Shown here one piece after another: positions 32,720-44,675 of a DNA stretch of 64,000 nucleotides (its first letter is position 1; every line of letters begins with the position of its first letter). Location of the stretch: assembly GCF_963966145.1 (NCBI RefSeq), contig NC_091053.1, positions 16,492,001 through 16,556,000 of the forward strand, given 5' to 3'. The DNA is from Tenebrio molitor (Eukaryota; Arthropoda; Insecta; Coleoptera; Tenebrionidae). The position numbers were made by a program, and so were the translations under genes. The notes below the pieces were generated by a model that saw nothing but the letters and a program-made list of their open reading frames with translations, had not been told where the DNA came from and searched no databases.

Positions 32720-33590
32720 TAAGTTTATCTACAAAATTGCGAGTGTCTTAAAATGATGTAAAATACACATGTAAAAAAAAAACAGATATGTTCTCCCATT
32801 TTTGTTTTAAATTTTCTTTTATCGTGCATTTTTACCCCTTTTGTCACTTGGAATAAGTTTATTATCGGTTTCGGCTGCCCTGATATTTTCAACGACATTC
32901 TCTTTTCCAAAGGTACACAAAAAAAAAAATCACCGAGAATCATCTTGCTACCGTGTCCCGCAAACGGTTAATAATAATAATAATAATCAATTAAAATAAA
33001 TAAGTCGGTTTGAAAGTATTTTTATTTAAACATATGTAATTGGAATAATTTATGATAAAAAATCACAAAAACAAAAGGAACTTACAATTTCTAGAAACTT
33101 TTGCAAGTTCTTGCTTTGAATCAAAAAGAAATAAAAACTATTTAGACATTTTGGGATAACGTATAATGTTTTTCGTGCATGAGCGCATTATTTGAGGCAC
33201 AGACGACGAAGAAGCGAGTGCTTCATTTGCGCGAATGTACCAAATACGTCTTCTCGCATCGCAGTTCGTACAATATTTTTTGAAAGGAACATTATGTCTG
33301 ATTTGTCGTATACCCTTTGTGAATAGGGTGGCGGTTGTCCATGCGCTTGCCAAAGTGTCAATCGAACTAATAGCGATTTATTTTCACTCTTTCGAAATTT
33401 TCATCATCCAAATTGGAGAAATGGCGTTTTGTAAACCACAGTTTATTGTTATCAAGTCAAATTATTTTCAGAATGCTCAAAAAGGCGAATGCTTTTTGGA
33501 ACGTCGATTTCGCGCACTAGTGCTACAAAATGGTATGCGGTCGCGAAATGTGATTTTGAAGGTAATGAGTTCAAAATAGTTATTTGTATA
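32720..33590. other. No gene recognised
   Basis: AT-rich with a (TAA)n tract near 32971-32988. Several short frames on both strands lack domains. Confidence 0.55.
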
Positions 33591-33593
33591 GTA

Positions 33594-33697
33594 AGGCTGC
33601 GAAATCCTACTTTGACGAACCGAGAGAAAAATTGTCGTCAAGGCCGCTTTGCGGCCGGGACAAGACAATCTCGAGGTCGTCAAAGGATTTCGTAGCC
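33594..33697. repeat. Hairpin GGCTGCGAAATCCT...AGGATTTCGTAGCC
   Basis: Arms of about 25 bp include TTTGACG and CGTCAAA. The loop holds GGCCGCTTTGCGGCC. Related words recur at 38200-38290. Confidence 0.7.
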
Positions 33698-33860
33698 AAG
33701 GTGTACACAACATTTTGTGTGCAACCCGAAAATTTGTAATTATAAAATGAACAAGTAAAATTTCCTTCACTGTCAATAAAAATAAAGTCGGCCTACATGT
33801 CGCCATGTCCCTATGGAAACGACATAAATAAAACAATTCATTTTGAGAAAAATTGGAAAA

Positions 33861-34220
33861 ATGTCGCAAGAAAATTACGTTTTTGTTCCGTCTACTTCCC
33901 CGGAGTTAAAAAATATTGCAGATTGTGCAGTGTCCAATTTAATACCAGAAAAGTCCAAACGGCAGTACGACAAGTGTTACAATGACTTTAAAGAGCGGTG
34001 TAATAAAAATAATGTGAAAACGGTGTCGGAGAATGTTGTTTTGGCTTATTTAATGGAAAAATCAAAAACTGTGAAAAGTTCAACTTTATGGAGCACATAT
34101 TCAATGTTGAAGCTCACGCTGAACATACGGGATGGCATTGGTGTTACGAAGTTTCTGAAATTGGTACCTTTTTTGAAAAAAAGTCAGTTGGTTATCAGGC
34201 AAAAAAGTCTAAGGTATTGA
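33861..34220 (+). pseudogene. Crypton-type tyrosine recombinase, N-terminal (core-binding) part
   Basis: 119 codons from ATG 33861. Helical, with Lys-Ser-Lys-Arg-Gln-Tyr-Asp-Lys-Cys-Tyr and Val-Leu-Ala-Tyr-Leu followed by Ser-Ser-Thr-Leu-Trp-Ser-Thr-Tyr-Ser-Met-Leu-Lys, as in the SAM-like core-binding domain of eukaryotic Crypton/KIAA1958-type recombinases. The catalytic part follows in another frame at 34276. Family assignment is by motif resemblance. Confidence 0.7.
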
Positions 34221-34275
34221 CACGAGACCAGATCAATTTGCTGTATAATCTGCCCTTTTTTAGGTCATTTTAATC

Positions 34276-34593
34276 ATGGGAATATTAGGAGCCATGCGAA
34301 GAGACGATGACGAACTAACCAAAATGTCTATCGATGACATCAAGGATGAACATTCTGTATTAATAGTGGCCGTTCCTGACACAAAAACTGCCATAAAACG
34401 AACTTTTACTGTCACCAATCCAGAATTTGTAAGATTATACTGCAAATATGCAGCTGTTGTTCCGTGTACTCATCCAGAGTTAAAAAAAAATATTATAAAT
34501 TGTGCAGTGTCGCATTTGAAACCTGAAAAATCGAAACAGCAATATAAAAAATGTTACAGTGACTTTGAGGCTGATGTAACAAGAAGAATGTGA
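34276..34593 (+). pseudogene. Crypton catalytic fragment fused to a second N-terminal fragment
   Basis: Residues 1-55 start Gly-Ala-Met-Arg-Arg-Asp-Asp-Asp-Glu-Leu, holding the first catalytic Arg of tyrosine recombinases, then Val-Pro-Asp-Thr-Lys-Thr. Instead of reaching the His-x2-Arg and Tyr motifs, the frame turns at about 34455 into a diverged repeat of the 33870-33990 sequence (Pro-Glu-Leu-Lys, Cys-Ala-Val-Ser-His-Leu). So two element copies are joined in tandem with their middles missing. Confidence 0.72.
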
Positions 34594-35318
34594 AAACCGT
34601 GTCGGATAATGTTGCATTGGCTTACCTATTTACTGGAATTTATTTATTGTGGCAGGTAAATGTTAAATTCTGTTATGATAAGTTTTAGGTTATTTTAATC
34701 GTGGAAATATCAGATGCCGTGTGAAGAGACAAATAAACCAAAATGTCTGTTGATGCCATTCAGGATTCAGGATATGTTACTAGTTACTAGATATTTCCCT
34801 TTTTGACCGGTGGAAAATTAACCTTACATAAAGGCTTTGCCATTTCTATTGAAACACCACCTGTTGATTGACAGTTTGGCAACGCTGCAAATATGTTTAG
34901 TAATTTTTTGACTATTATTGCCAATCTTGATTTTTGTTGAATGTCATGTCATATTTGACTCAACGCGTCTTTCATTCAATTATAACCCAATAATTATCAA
35001 GAATTTATTGTTTTTTCGCGAAAATAGAGCAAAATAAAAAAAAAAACGAGTCCTTATGGGTGCTGACATGAAGAGAACTCTTATTAAATTATATGATAAA
35101 CTGCATTTAAGTCAGCCAATGTGGTCAGTCAGAAAAATTTGTGTTGAAATTTCAGAAATCTTTTCCGTAAGTTAAAAAAGGTGTTTTTCTATCATTCTAA
35201 AAAGCGTCAGCGTCTTCAGCTTAGAACGTATTTAACATATTTGCTAACAATGTTAACATTTAGGTAGGTATAACATCAAAATTAAATCCCGCACTTTTTA
35301 TCACACGCCACTTGGCAC
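34594..35318. other. Crypton debris, then no gene recognised
   Basis: 34594-34760 keeps out-of-frame traces of the second Crypton copy (ACCGTGTCGGATAATGTTG and a GTGAAGAGACAAATAAACCAAAATGTCT match to 34297). After that, AT-rich sequence without supported features. Confidence 0.55.
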
Positions 35319-35911
35319 TAGAGATGAGGGATCCGGTGATTTTTCAAGAACGTCGTTCCTGGTGACCGTGATTTCTCAGTCACCGTGATTTCAAACAGTT
35401 ACCGTGATCACTGATCACGACTAATTTTTACAGGAAATCGTTATCGCTAAATCACTCAATACACACATTTGACGCAGTTACTTTAGTTGCAGTTATTTTA
35501 AGCAGTTTATAAACTATAATTTAAAAGATAAATATTAATGTATTATTACACTCCGGCTTATCATGAACAGAACAGGTACGTTATCACTCCAGATTTAGCT
35601 TGGCAGAAATTGCTACCTTTCAGTAAGATAGCTTTTGTTTTGTAATAGTGCCAGATGGTAACATTTCAGGTTACATAATTCTGTAAGGAAAAATAGGAAA
35701 ATGCTAAAGTTACAATTTCTATTTTGTTGTGTGTCGGGTAACGACAAGCAAGTAACTGCATAATAACCAGCGATTTAAGAATTTAAGAAAATATGTAGTG
35801 AAATCACTAATCACGGTTACTTCGAATATTTGATCAATGATCACGGTGGTTACTCGTGATTTCCGAGTCACGGTGATAAAATCACCGGTAGTGAAATATC
35901 GCTCATCTCTA
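35319..35911. mobile_element. hAT-type MITE, independent copy of the 1449 family
   Basis: Ends TAGAGATGAGGG and CTCATCTCTA. Exact 8-bp flanks CTTGGCAC at 35311-35318 and 35912-35919. 593 bp, about 29 bp shorter than the 1449 copy. Confidence 0.94.
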
Positions 35912-35919
35912 CTTGGCAC

Positions 35920-36599
35920 ATGCGCCTTGAGGGGACACCTTAAATTATTGTTCTAAATTGGTTAATTGTAACTTTGATTTTCATCTCTTCAGCTAAACTT
36001 TCAGTGCAGTTTTATTTGTTATTAATTATTATAACTCATTTAACTTTAACAGCAGAAAAGTGAGGTTACGTATAAGTTTCGTTCATCCTCTGTGGTTTCA
36101 CTATAAGAAAAATTCAATAAAAACATTTCAGCAAGTCTAGTTTATTAAAATACTTAATACATTGAAATAAACCAAAATTTTTTTACTTAAACTTTTCCCC
36201 AATTCATTCAATTATGAGTTTTGAGTTCCTCAAACTCGTGATTTTTTTTTAATCCTTACAATCTTATCCCACATTGCCCACATTGCCCACATACCCCCAT
36301 AATACCAATTTCTTTTTCCAGATATCTGATATTGTTGTTTACAGAATTATCCAATCACACCTGAGAGGCGAATTCCTTCAAGATTCCAAAACTGGCGCCA
36401 ATCCTTTGATTTTGTAATTTCCTTGTTCATTGATTAAAATTCTTTGAGTTTCCCTTGGGTTTTACGTTCCACCTTCCAGCAAGGAACACTAACCACGACA
36501 GATAACCACGCTAAAAACCACTCACTCGCATTTGCAGTGGTAGGACTCGCAGGCGTAAAATTTTTATATTTCTGTGAACATTTATATTAAATTATTATA
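35920..36599. other. No gene recognised
   Basis: AT-rich; contains GCCCACATTGCCCACAT, a short tandem word near 36275. Nothing else supported. Confidence 0.55.
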
Positions 36600-36601
36600 T
36601 A

Positions 36602-37506
36602 CAGTGAGCGGCAAAAGTATGGAATAAATTCATTAAAAATTAAACAAAATTTTTTTCAAAAAAATCTTTGGACAGGTCAATTTTAGTTTATAAAAATACA
36701 TATTCTAATGCAAAATAAAATTCCAAACAGTCATTTGTTTTCGAGTTATGACGTCATCGATAGTTTTTTTAAATGGAAACCCCCAATTTTTTTTCTTGAT
36801 TCTGATAGCCCTTGTAATTCTCTAAATGCCAGTATGAAAATTTTGTTACCTTACATAAGGAAATTTTTGAGAAAAAAAATAATAAATTTGGAAAAATTAA
36901 ATTTTATAACTAACAAAAACAAGTCAAAAACTGTGTTAGTAAGTATTTAAAATTATGGAATTAAATGTTCGAATTGCCATTCCCCAGCTTGTTGACAATA
37001 AGCAAGTTTATGAAGAAATTCCCCCTGTTTTAGTTTTATCTCAGCACCCAATCAAAATTAAAATTTCTATACGTTGTGTTTCTGTTAAATGAGTCATTTT
37101 CGAAAACGTTTTGTAAAACAAATAACACACATGAATGAAATTGACAGTAACATTTGACTGTTTGATTTACCTACTTGATTTTTTGACTTGTTTTTGTTCG
37201 TTATAAAATTTATTTTTTCCAACTTTATTTTTTTTTCTCAAAAATTTCCTTATGTAAGATAACAAAATTTTTATACTGCCATTTATACAATTAAAGGGGC
37301 TATGAGAATCAAGAAAAAAAATAGGGAGTTTCCATTTAAAAAAACTATCGATGACGTCATAACTCGAAAACAAATGACTGCTTGGAATTTTCTTTGATAC
37401 TAAAACATGTATTTTTATAAACTAAAATTGACCTGTGCAAAGATTTTTTTGAAAAAAATTTTGTTTAATTTTTAAGGAATTTATTCCATACTTTTGCCGC
37501 TCACTG
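36602..37506. mobile_element. Long-armed foldback MITE, TA-flanked
   Basis: Ends CAGTGAGCGGCAAAAGTATG and the inverse CATACTTTTGCCGCTCACTG. Arms of about 340 bp are complementary almost to the middle, including GAGTTATGACGTCATCGATA. TA at 36600-36601 and 37507-37508. A related right-end remnant lies at 63570-63740. Confidence 0.92.
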
Positions 37507-37508
37507 TA

Positions 37509-37684
37509 AAGGGTGTTTTTTTTAAATTTGGCGTCGAAGTAAGCGTTGGAGAGTCGATTGAGATCGCACCACTCGTGTAAAGCGTAAGATTTAAACAGCT
37601 GATCTGTGATCCGTAACCTGTATAGTGCGTTCACAATCGACAGTTCAACGCCTACTTCGACGCCAGATTTAAAAAAACACCCGT
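37509..37684. mobile_element. 176-bp GGCGTCGAAGTAGGCGTTG MITE, copy 1
   Basis: Inverted ends AAGGGTGTTTTTTTTAAATT and AAATTTAAAAAAACACCCGT-like, with TA on both sides. The left TA is the right TA of the preceding foldback. A second copy of equal length is at 44676-44851. Confidence 0.88.
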
Positions 37685-38030
37685 TATATGTATTAAGAAT
37701 GCACGATGCGTCGACGAGATAAATAATTGCTAAATGTGTAGTTAGATCATTGATTTATCAATTTATCATACTTTTTTTGACAGTGATTTGCTTTGACGTT
37801 TTAGGAACTAGAAAACACTAGAAAATGTCAAAATTTCAAATTTCTCACTACAAGCCGTTTTACAACCAACCGAACCTGTTACACATTGCTAAATGTTAGG
37901 AAAAATCCAACAGGTGGTGTTTCAATAGAAATGGCAGAGCCTATACGTGTCTGTTCTAGATCGATCTTTTTTACCGACTCGTCAATCATCAGGCGACCAC
38001 TCCATTTGAAATTGGCAGGAACTTCAAACC

Positions 38031-38145
38031 GGATGAAAATTCTGTACTAATAGCGGCCGTTCCTGACACAAAAACTGGCATAAATCAAACTTTAACTGTA
38101 CCCAATCCAGATTTTGTAAGATCACACCGCAAATATAGAGATAGA
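38031..38145 (+). pseudogene. Third Crypton fragment
   Basis: Matches 34343-34450 (GAACATTCTGTATTAATAGTGG region and GTTCCTGACACAAAAACTG), that is the strand after the first catalytic Arg. No open frame of useful length. Confidence 0.7.
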
Positions 38146-39839
38146 TATGTTGTAATTGTGATAATAAATAAATATTGAAATGACTTTTACTTTTACGGCC
38201 GTCGTCAAGGCAACGGCTGCGAAATTCAATTTCGCGGCCTGCTCTAGGCACGCGAAGTGCTCATTTCGCGTACGGTTGCACACAAAATATTTTTTTAACG
38301 TCCGGCAAAAAAAAGTTTTTTCATTCGTTTGCGTTCATAAAATATGTGATTTTTGAATCGGCCAAGAAGCGTTAAAAAAGTGCCATAGCGGTTCATTTTT
38401 GCACGCATTTTAGGTTAAAAAATGTGTCGTAACGTGTCATTTTTTAACGCAATTATAAAATTTTTCATTCATAATTAGTATTTTTTTTTAACGAGTTCGT
38501 ATGTAAATTGGGAATTTTTTGGCATGAGTGGGCCAATTTAAAATGCGAGTAAAACGAGTGTTTTAAAGGTCCAGGGGTTTACACAGGAGAAAATTTTCAA
38601 GTGTTGAAAAAATTGTTATCTAAACTTACGGGTGCCAAAAAAATTTTGTATGCAACTCGTTAGTAAAGTATCTTTTTTTACTCACTTGTTGCATAAATAA
38701 CTATTCTCGCACTCATTTCGTAAATATGTAACTACCTTATGCGCAATAAATTATTAAAATTTTAGTTTTATGTGCATGCAGTGTAATTTTTTTTTCTGTT
38801 AAAGTTTTAAAATGTGAAACACGTACAGCGTCGCCAAGAGGCTATTTGCCGCCCCTTGGAGATGCCGCCCACGTGCACCGCACGCTTTGAACACGTACTT
38901 GCGGGGGCCCTGAGCCCTGAGTATAAAGGTGGTAAGACCGTCAGTCAACACGATAAACGAATTACTGCGCTCAAATATCCAAGCGGCGTACGATATTCTT
39001 TATGACACCAACTGACTGTCTTTACCCCAATCTGACTGATTATCGTTTTTACATTTTTTATTATTTATACTATCGCATACTTCAATATTACATGGTCTTT
39101 TTACAATTTAACAAAGGTTCAGTCGTAACCTCCGAGATAGATAGAGGCCGCGAACAAAACTTGTGTCACGTGATCTGACGTCACAAGCCGCCTCTCACGT
39201 TGTCCATGCGATGCGTCGAGCGGGAACTCAAAACAGTCTATTTGTTCGTTTATCGCGGCGTTAAAAAGTCCCGTTTTCGCAAGTTTTCTTTGTAAAAAGT
39301 GTCAAAAAAACTTCAAGAAAGTAAAAGTGATAAATTAAAGGTGGTAAAGTCGGTTTTTGATATTGTTGCGAATAAGTTGTAAAACTGGGTTGTCATAAAT
39401 CAATAATAATCACCGCTTAACACACGCATATGCAAATTTCTTTTGTCGGGAAGATACTGCGCTCAGCTTACATTAACCAACTGGCCATCCTCGTTCTGAA
39501 AGCTGTGTGCGGGCGTGACAGAGTGAGAAAACATGATGTTTGGAAGATGCTAGGTAAGGGATATTACTTTAGAGCAGGAAATCCAAAAAGTTCATCTTCT
39601 TAGAAATATTAATTCTTTTGCTTATAATTAATTATTCATGAAATGTTGTGGACGTACTGGAATCTGTCAGCGCTTCGGTCGTTTTATGGCTTAGCTGCAT
39701 CGGCCTCACAAACAGAGTATAGTCTTTTTATATTTATCAAATTTATGTTGAAGACAATTCTTGAAATCAGTGAAAAACGTTAATTCATTCTCAAGTGATT
39801 GATTGTTATTGCTGTTAACGTCAGCGGCGTCAGCTAATA
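38146..39839. other. No gene recognised; hairpins only
   Basis: Contains GCGAAATTCAATTTCGCGGCC near 38216 and the hairpin at 38640-38700 listed separately. A GC-richer segment at 38815-38950 has a 63-codon frame without a domain, and 39130-39240 is also GC-richer. No supported gene. Confidence 0.5.
38636..38708. repeat. Hairpin ending CATAAATAACTATT
   Basis: TTTTGTATGCAACTCGTTAG pairs loosely with CACTTGTTGCATAAATAACT. It shares its outer words with the hairpin at 46524-46660. Confidence 0.55.
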
Positions 39840-40740
39840 CAGGCTGTTTGATGAAAAACGCCTCAACATAAAAATGGTTTTTTTTTTGGCGTTATCTTCA
39901 ATAGCTAACGATAGTGAACTTTTTTTTTTAAATGGACACATGTACTTTTTTAGGCTTGGTCTGGTAAGGTTTTTTTTTCTGGATCTAATGATGTATTGAA
40001 AGTTACCATTTGGTTCATAGCTTACTGAAAAAAAAAATAAAACATTTTTTTGTGGTTCAGCTTATTATAAAATTTTTAAGAGTGCCGTGAAAAACAATCG
40101 GAATACAAAGTACGATAAATGTCATCTAAACGTCAGCTTAGAAGTTTTCATCTGCTTTTTTAAACTTTTTTTATTTAAGTATAAAATAACATTGTCAGTC
40201 ATGCAGGATAGCAGTCATTTGACTATTATTTTATGTTCGAGTGTAATAAAAATCGCTATTAGTCAAAAACAAAAATTTAATAGAAAAAATTATAATAATA
40301 ATAATTATTTATGTTTTCCAAGAAAATAATAATAAAACTCTTCAAGATTGCACCTGAAAATTTTCAAACTCACACTTGACATTTGTTGCTATTTGTATTC
40401 CAATTGTTTTTCACGGCACACTTGAAAATTTCATAATTAACTGAACCACAATTAAAAAAATTTTTTTTTTTTTTCAGTCAGCTATGGACCAAACGATAAC
40501 TTTTAATACATCGTTAGATTCATAAAAAAAAACTTTATCAGACTGAGCCTAAAAAACTACATGTGTCCCTTAAAAAAAAAAAAGTTGACTATCGTAAGCT
40601 ACTGAAAATAACGCCAAAGAAAATTATTTTATGGCTGCTTCGTAGCGCATGAAAAACTATATCTTTGGTTTTTTTGTTCATTGAAATCGGATAATAAATA
40701 AAAAAGTTATGGGTTGAGGCGTTTTTTATCAAACAGCCTG
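39840..40740. mobile_element. Foldback MITE ending CAGGCTGTTTGAT, TA-flanked
   Basis: Ends CAGGCTGTTTGATGAAAAAC and the inverse GTTTTTTATCAAACAGCCTG. Arms of a few hundred bp are imperfectly complementary. TA at 39838-39839 and 40741-40742. Truncated relatives are at 806-869 and 11101-11164. Confidence 0.9.
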
Positions 40741-41000
40741 TATATGGCCGCTGGCTGTGTTTGAAGTGCACCGAAAATTTGTTTTTTTGCAACAAATGAA
40801 AACAGTGAAAGCTATACATACAGTGAGTTTTTTTTAAGACTGGCCATAGGGTTTTACATGCTAATTTTTCAACCCCCTGTTAACTTTTGTTCCGATGAAA
40901 ATATTCAAACCATTTTTGGATCAAAGTTGGAACATTTTTTAAACTATCGGATAGATTACAATTCAATATCCCAAACTGTCGAAAAAGTTGTGAAAAAAAT

Positions 41001-41280
41001 ATTTTTTATTATACCTGCATCAGAATCGCCGTTTTAAGCACGCCTGAGCGTGCGAAAACAGGCGATTCAAGCACGCCTAGCTTTAAGGGTTGCTTAGGTA
41101 ATAACAAATTCACCTACATTTTGAACAATGATAAATAGACAATTTATGATAGCAACGAAACAACAACAATTGACCATTTCTATATCAACGATTAATTGAC
41201 ACAGATTACTTAGGAAAAGGTATTTCAATTTACTTTTTTTGTTATCATTTTCAGATTGTAGTGCAGGTATAATAAAAAAT
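41001..41280. mobile_element. MITE with ATTTTTTATTATACCTG ends, inverse copy
   Basis: Same family as 24893-25179, in the opposite orientation and again next to the palindrome (41283-41409). The first 30 bp after the left end differ, with GCCTGAGCGTGC hairpin sequence. Confidence 0.75.
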
Positions 41281-41282
41281 AG

Positions 41283-41409
41283 CGTATGATACACGTTTAT
41301 AAGGGCCTTTAAAGCACTTGCGACGTTAAAAGCACTCCGCTACGCGTCGTGCTCTTAAACTCGTCGCGCGTGCTTTAAAGGCTTCCTTATAAACTTCAAA
41401 CTTGTATCA
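41283..41409. repeat. Palindrome, inverse copy of 24765-24892
   Basis: TATGATACACGTTTATAAGG to TTATAAACTTCAAACTTGTATCATA with the same CGCTACGCGTCGTGC loop. One 7-bp difference (CTTCAAA) and CACTTGCGACG in place of CACGCGCGACG. Confidence 0.8.
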
Positions 41410-41423
41410 TAATATACTATTTT

Positions 41424-41527
41424 AGCGCGCCGAAAGCGTCCAAAATTGGAGATAGTCAGGTGCTGGTTGAGCCGACAATGGCGCTACTCTGGCGGCCGCT
41501 CGACGTACTATTATTTCGGCGCCCTAA
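41424..41527. mobile_element. Possible 104-bp MITE with GCGCGCCGAAA ends
   Basis: TAGCGCGCCGAAAG and ATTTCGGCGCCCTA are near-inverses. GC-rich interior. Target duplication unclear. Confidence 0.45.
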
Positions 41528-41928
41528 AAAATATTTTTTATACAACTCACATTAAAAGTGACGTTTTTAGTTGAAGCTAATTTGATTAAAAATTGCTCTT
41601 TATAACTTACCGTGTTAAAAGTATTTTTATACAATTGATTCAAAAAATTGAAATTCACGCATAGTTATCCGTGCATGAAGTGGGTCATTTTTTTACGTGT
41701 ATTTTTTTTGCATTGTTAGTAAGATCGAAACCATAGAAACCATACAAAACAGTGTGTGAAATGCGATTTCACGCACACGACTATTTCTGTGTTTCACTTC
41801 ACGCACTGTATTTTATTAGTTACTTAGCAACATGGTCACTGCATTGAAACTTCCGAGTTCCTTCAAAAATTTGAATTTTTAATTTCAATTTTTTGAATCA
41901 ATTATAGAAAAAATATTGTTTATATTTC

Positions 41929-42029
41929 GTGCGTGAAGATGTTTTTGTGCATTCAAAGGCTTATACTGCCTCGACCTTCGTCTCGGCGTAAAAGACTTTT
42001 CATGCACAAAAAACACTCTCTTCACGCAC
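41929..42029. repeat. GTGCGTGAAG hairpin
   Basis: GTGCGTGAAGATG...GTGCAT pairs with CATGCAC...CTCTTCACGCAC. Loop TCGACCTTCGTCTCGGCG. Followed by AAAATAACTATTTT. Confidence 0.7.
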
Positions 42030-42078
42030 TTAATATAAAAATAACTATTTTAACACTAGTAAAAAAAAAACTTTTAAC

Positions 42079-42456
42079 ACTATACTTGGGCCAACCAACA
42101 GATATAGTAATAAAAAAAAGGGGATGTGGCCTAGTTGCGTAGAACGATATACGCCGAAGCCTGTTTCACAATGAAGCAGGTTCTTTACCATTTGTCATTC
42201 TTTGAAAAAAAACTATTTTGTAATACAAATCGAAAAATGCCAAGGAAAACAAACAAACATAAACACGTGATCAAACTCCCGAAGCGTGGTTAAAACGAAT
42301 GAGATGCCGGATGCCGTCAAGTAATTTTTGTGGATGTACATCAAGCTTTCGACAATTTGCGCACGTTTTGAATAAGCCAATTGGAAGCTGCTATTTAAAA
42401 CTAGGGCACTAGGGGGCGGTTTTATTACTATATCTGTTGGTTGGCCCAAGTATAGT
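42079..42456. mobile_element. Inverted-repeat element, ACTATACTTGGGCCAACCAA ends
   Basis: About 36-bp near-perfect inverted ends, ACTATACTTGGGCCAACCAA and TTGGTTGGCCCAAGTATAGT. Noncoding, nested in the 40821 element. The ends weakly resemble those at 55532-55930. Confidence 0.82.
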
Positions 42457-42770
42457 TATTTTTTATTTATTTATAAATATTAAAGTGGCTCTATTTGCCG
42501 CTTTTTCAATACCTGCGGGAAATCTGTCGTCGATATCGGCATCGTTAACGTCGTTTTCTTTGCATTCCATGTTTACGAATGCAGTAATGTGAAATTGAAA
42601 GTGTTTTACAAAACGTAATGAAAATTTTTTTGACGTTTCTAATAAACAAATGTCAATACAAGACTAACTACCTGATTTTTGCCGCAGAAATTAAAATAAA
42701 CATCAAAAATACGACTGCGTTTTTTAATGCAATGCAAACCAGTTGTATAAAAAATAGATGTATGATGGAC

Positions 42771-42869
42771 GTGTTAAAAGTGATTTTATTTTGTTCGTGG
42801 GGTTGGTCAACTCGCTGCGCTCGTTTCCCAATCTACCCCACTTACAAAATAAAATCCCACTTGTAACAC
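42771..42869. repeat. Hairpin with CTCGCTGCGCTCG loop
   Basis: GTGTTAAAAGTGATTTTATT pairs with AATAAAATCCCACTTGTAAC. Loop AACTCGCTGCGCTCG. Followed by CATAAATAACTATTTT. Confidence 0.72.
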
Positions 42870-43201
42870 TTACATCATAAATAACTATTTTCACAACTTT
42901 TTCGACAGTTTGGGATATTAAATCGTAATCTATCCGATAGTTTAAAAAATCTTCCAACTTTGTTCCAAAAATGGTTTGAATATTTTTATCGGAACAAAAG
43001 TTAACAGGGGGTTGAAAAATTAGCATGTAAAACCCTGTGGCCAGTCTTAAAAAAAACTCACTGTATATATTATTAGTTAGGTATAAAATAAACTTGGTTG
43101 GTGCCCTTTAGGATATATGTAATAATAAACATCATTTTGTCAAAAGCGCTAAAAATTTGACTAAATATATACCTGGATGAGTCTTTTTCCTTTCATTAAA
43201 T

Positions 43202-44145
43202 ATGCCTGAAATTGATTGTTCAAGCAATTACGACAGTACTAATATGTACATGACCGTCTTTTCTTTTCCAAAAGATGAAGAAATAAAAAAAAGATGGATT
43301 AAATGCATTCATAGGGAGTCATTTAATCCAACAAAACATTCAGCAGTCTGTGTCAAACATTTCGCAATCATCGGTTCTAAGAGTCGATAAAATGACAAGA
43401 AACGATGGATCCCTATTAGAGGTGGCAAGAAAAAGACCAACAATAATTAAAACTTTTAAGCTTTCTTAAAGTCCGCGAAATTTGGAACATTTTCTTTAAA
43501 AGACTTTTGAATGGATGACAGAAATAAAAATGATAATGGTCTTTTTCGGTTATCTGAAAACATCTCTTTCTTTTCAGATATATAAAAGAATTCATTTGAT
43601 ACATCCCCAAATTCTGCTATATTGTCATGTTTGTTCTATATTGCCGCATACTGTGCACATTCACTAATTAAATTTGTTAACGGTTGTAAAAATTTTTTAA
43701 CATACATTACCACCAATTCAGATTTTGTTATAAATTTTACCAACTATGGTGAAAATGACTCTGCAAATGTTGGTGAATATTTAAAAAATTTAACAAGAGA
43801 TGCTCTAAAAAACAACCCCCTAAATTATTCTTTGAAACTTTTATTAAGGCACATCAGATAGGTATTTAGTGAGCTTATTTCTGATAAATATGAAACTGAA
43901 TTTCTAAGAAGCGGTAAACAAAGGATCATTTTACGGGAGTTGACAATGTTAAAATTGGAAAAATATGTAGAAGAAATTAATGACAAATGTATTTTATGTA
44001 ACAAAACATTGAAGTCGATATTGATAAAAAAATATGTAGTCATATCCTTGCCAATATATTTCTTAATAATTATTCAAAATTAATCAACGACCAAATTAGC
44101 ACCCAAAATAAGGATCCATCAAAAAGGAAATTACTTAAATTTAAG
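43202..44145 (+). pseudogene. Internally deleted P-like transposase: THAP start plus C-terminus
   Basis: 43202-43390 encodes a THAP domain: Val-Phe-Ser-Phe-Pro-Lys-Asp-Glu-Glu, Arg-Trp, and Cys-Val-Lys-His-Phe, with the first zinc-binding Cys pair reduced to one. The next frame adds Asp-Gly-Ser-Leu-Leu-Glu-Val-Ala-Arg-Lys-Arg-Pro, usual just after THAP in these proteins. At 43622 a new stretch, Tyr-Ile-Ala-Ala-Tyr-Cys-Ala-His-Ser-Leu, resembles the C-terminal part of P/THAP9-type transposases, ending with a Cys-x2-Cys near 44000. The catalytic middle is absent. Several stops and shifts. Confidence 0.72.
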
Positions 44146-44675
44146 AGTTAAACGTATAAAACACATGGAGATAGGGCTACTGGCGAGGCCTCCACAAGAG
44201 TCAACGCCTCTATTGGGTACCTCTCAGGTGATGTGGAAAGCCCTATTTATTGTTTTTTTTTTATCATAATAAGTATTTTTCTTCAAACAATATTCAGTTT
44301 TTCTCATTGAAATAAATACATAATTGTCTTTATATTGGGTATTATAAGTTACACAGAAGTTAGCCCGAATTCGTGACGTCACTATTTGTTGGTCGCGGCC
44401 TGTATATTCACGGAGGCCTCGGTTCAGTGTCAGTCTGTCAGTAGTCTGAACATACAGTAATGCCATCATTTCTTTATTTTATTGTGAAAACTGCGATATC
44501 GTGGGGATGATTCGAAGTTTCAAAACTCAAATTCAATCATTATCCGAAGAAATTACCAGTTTAAAAAAGATATATTCTACTGTTATACCCGCTGATAAGC
44601 AGCCGCCATCGATTGAAGAAATTATCAGTGAACTTGAGGAGCGTCAAGAAAAAGCATCCAATATTATTGTATGTA

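Larger units (their letters stand above)
40821..43063. mobile_element. 2.2-kb foldback element with nested insertions, TA-flanked
   Basis: Ends CAGTGAGTTTTTTTTAAGAC and GTCTTAAAAAAAACTCACTG. Outer arms of about 180 bp include CCAACTTTGTTCC-like and GTCGAAAAAGTTGTG sequence. TA at 40819-40820 and 43064-43065. At least two other inverted-repeat elements and two GC-looped hairpins lie inside. Noncoding. Confidence 0.88.

Noticed and set aside
38814..39005. 63-codon frame with a GC-rich sequence
   Set aside because: No recognisable domain and no exon signals.
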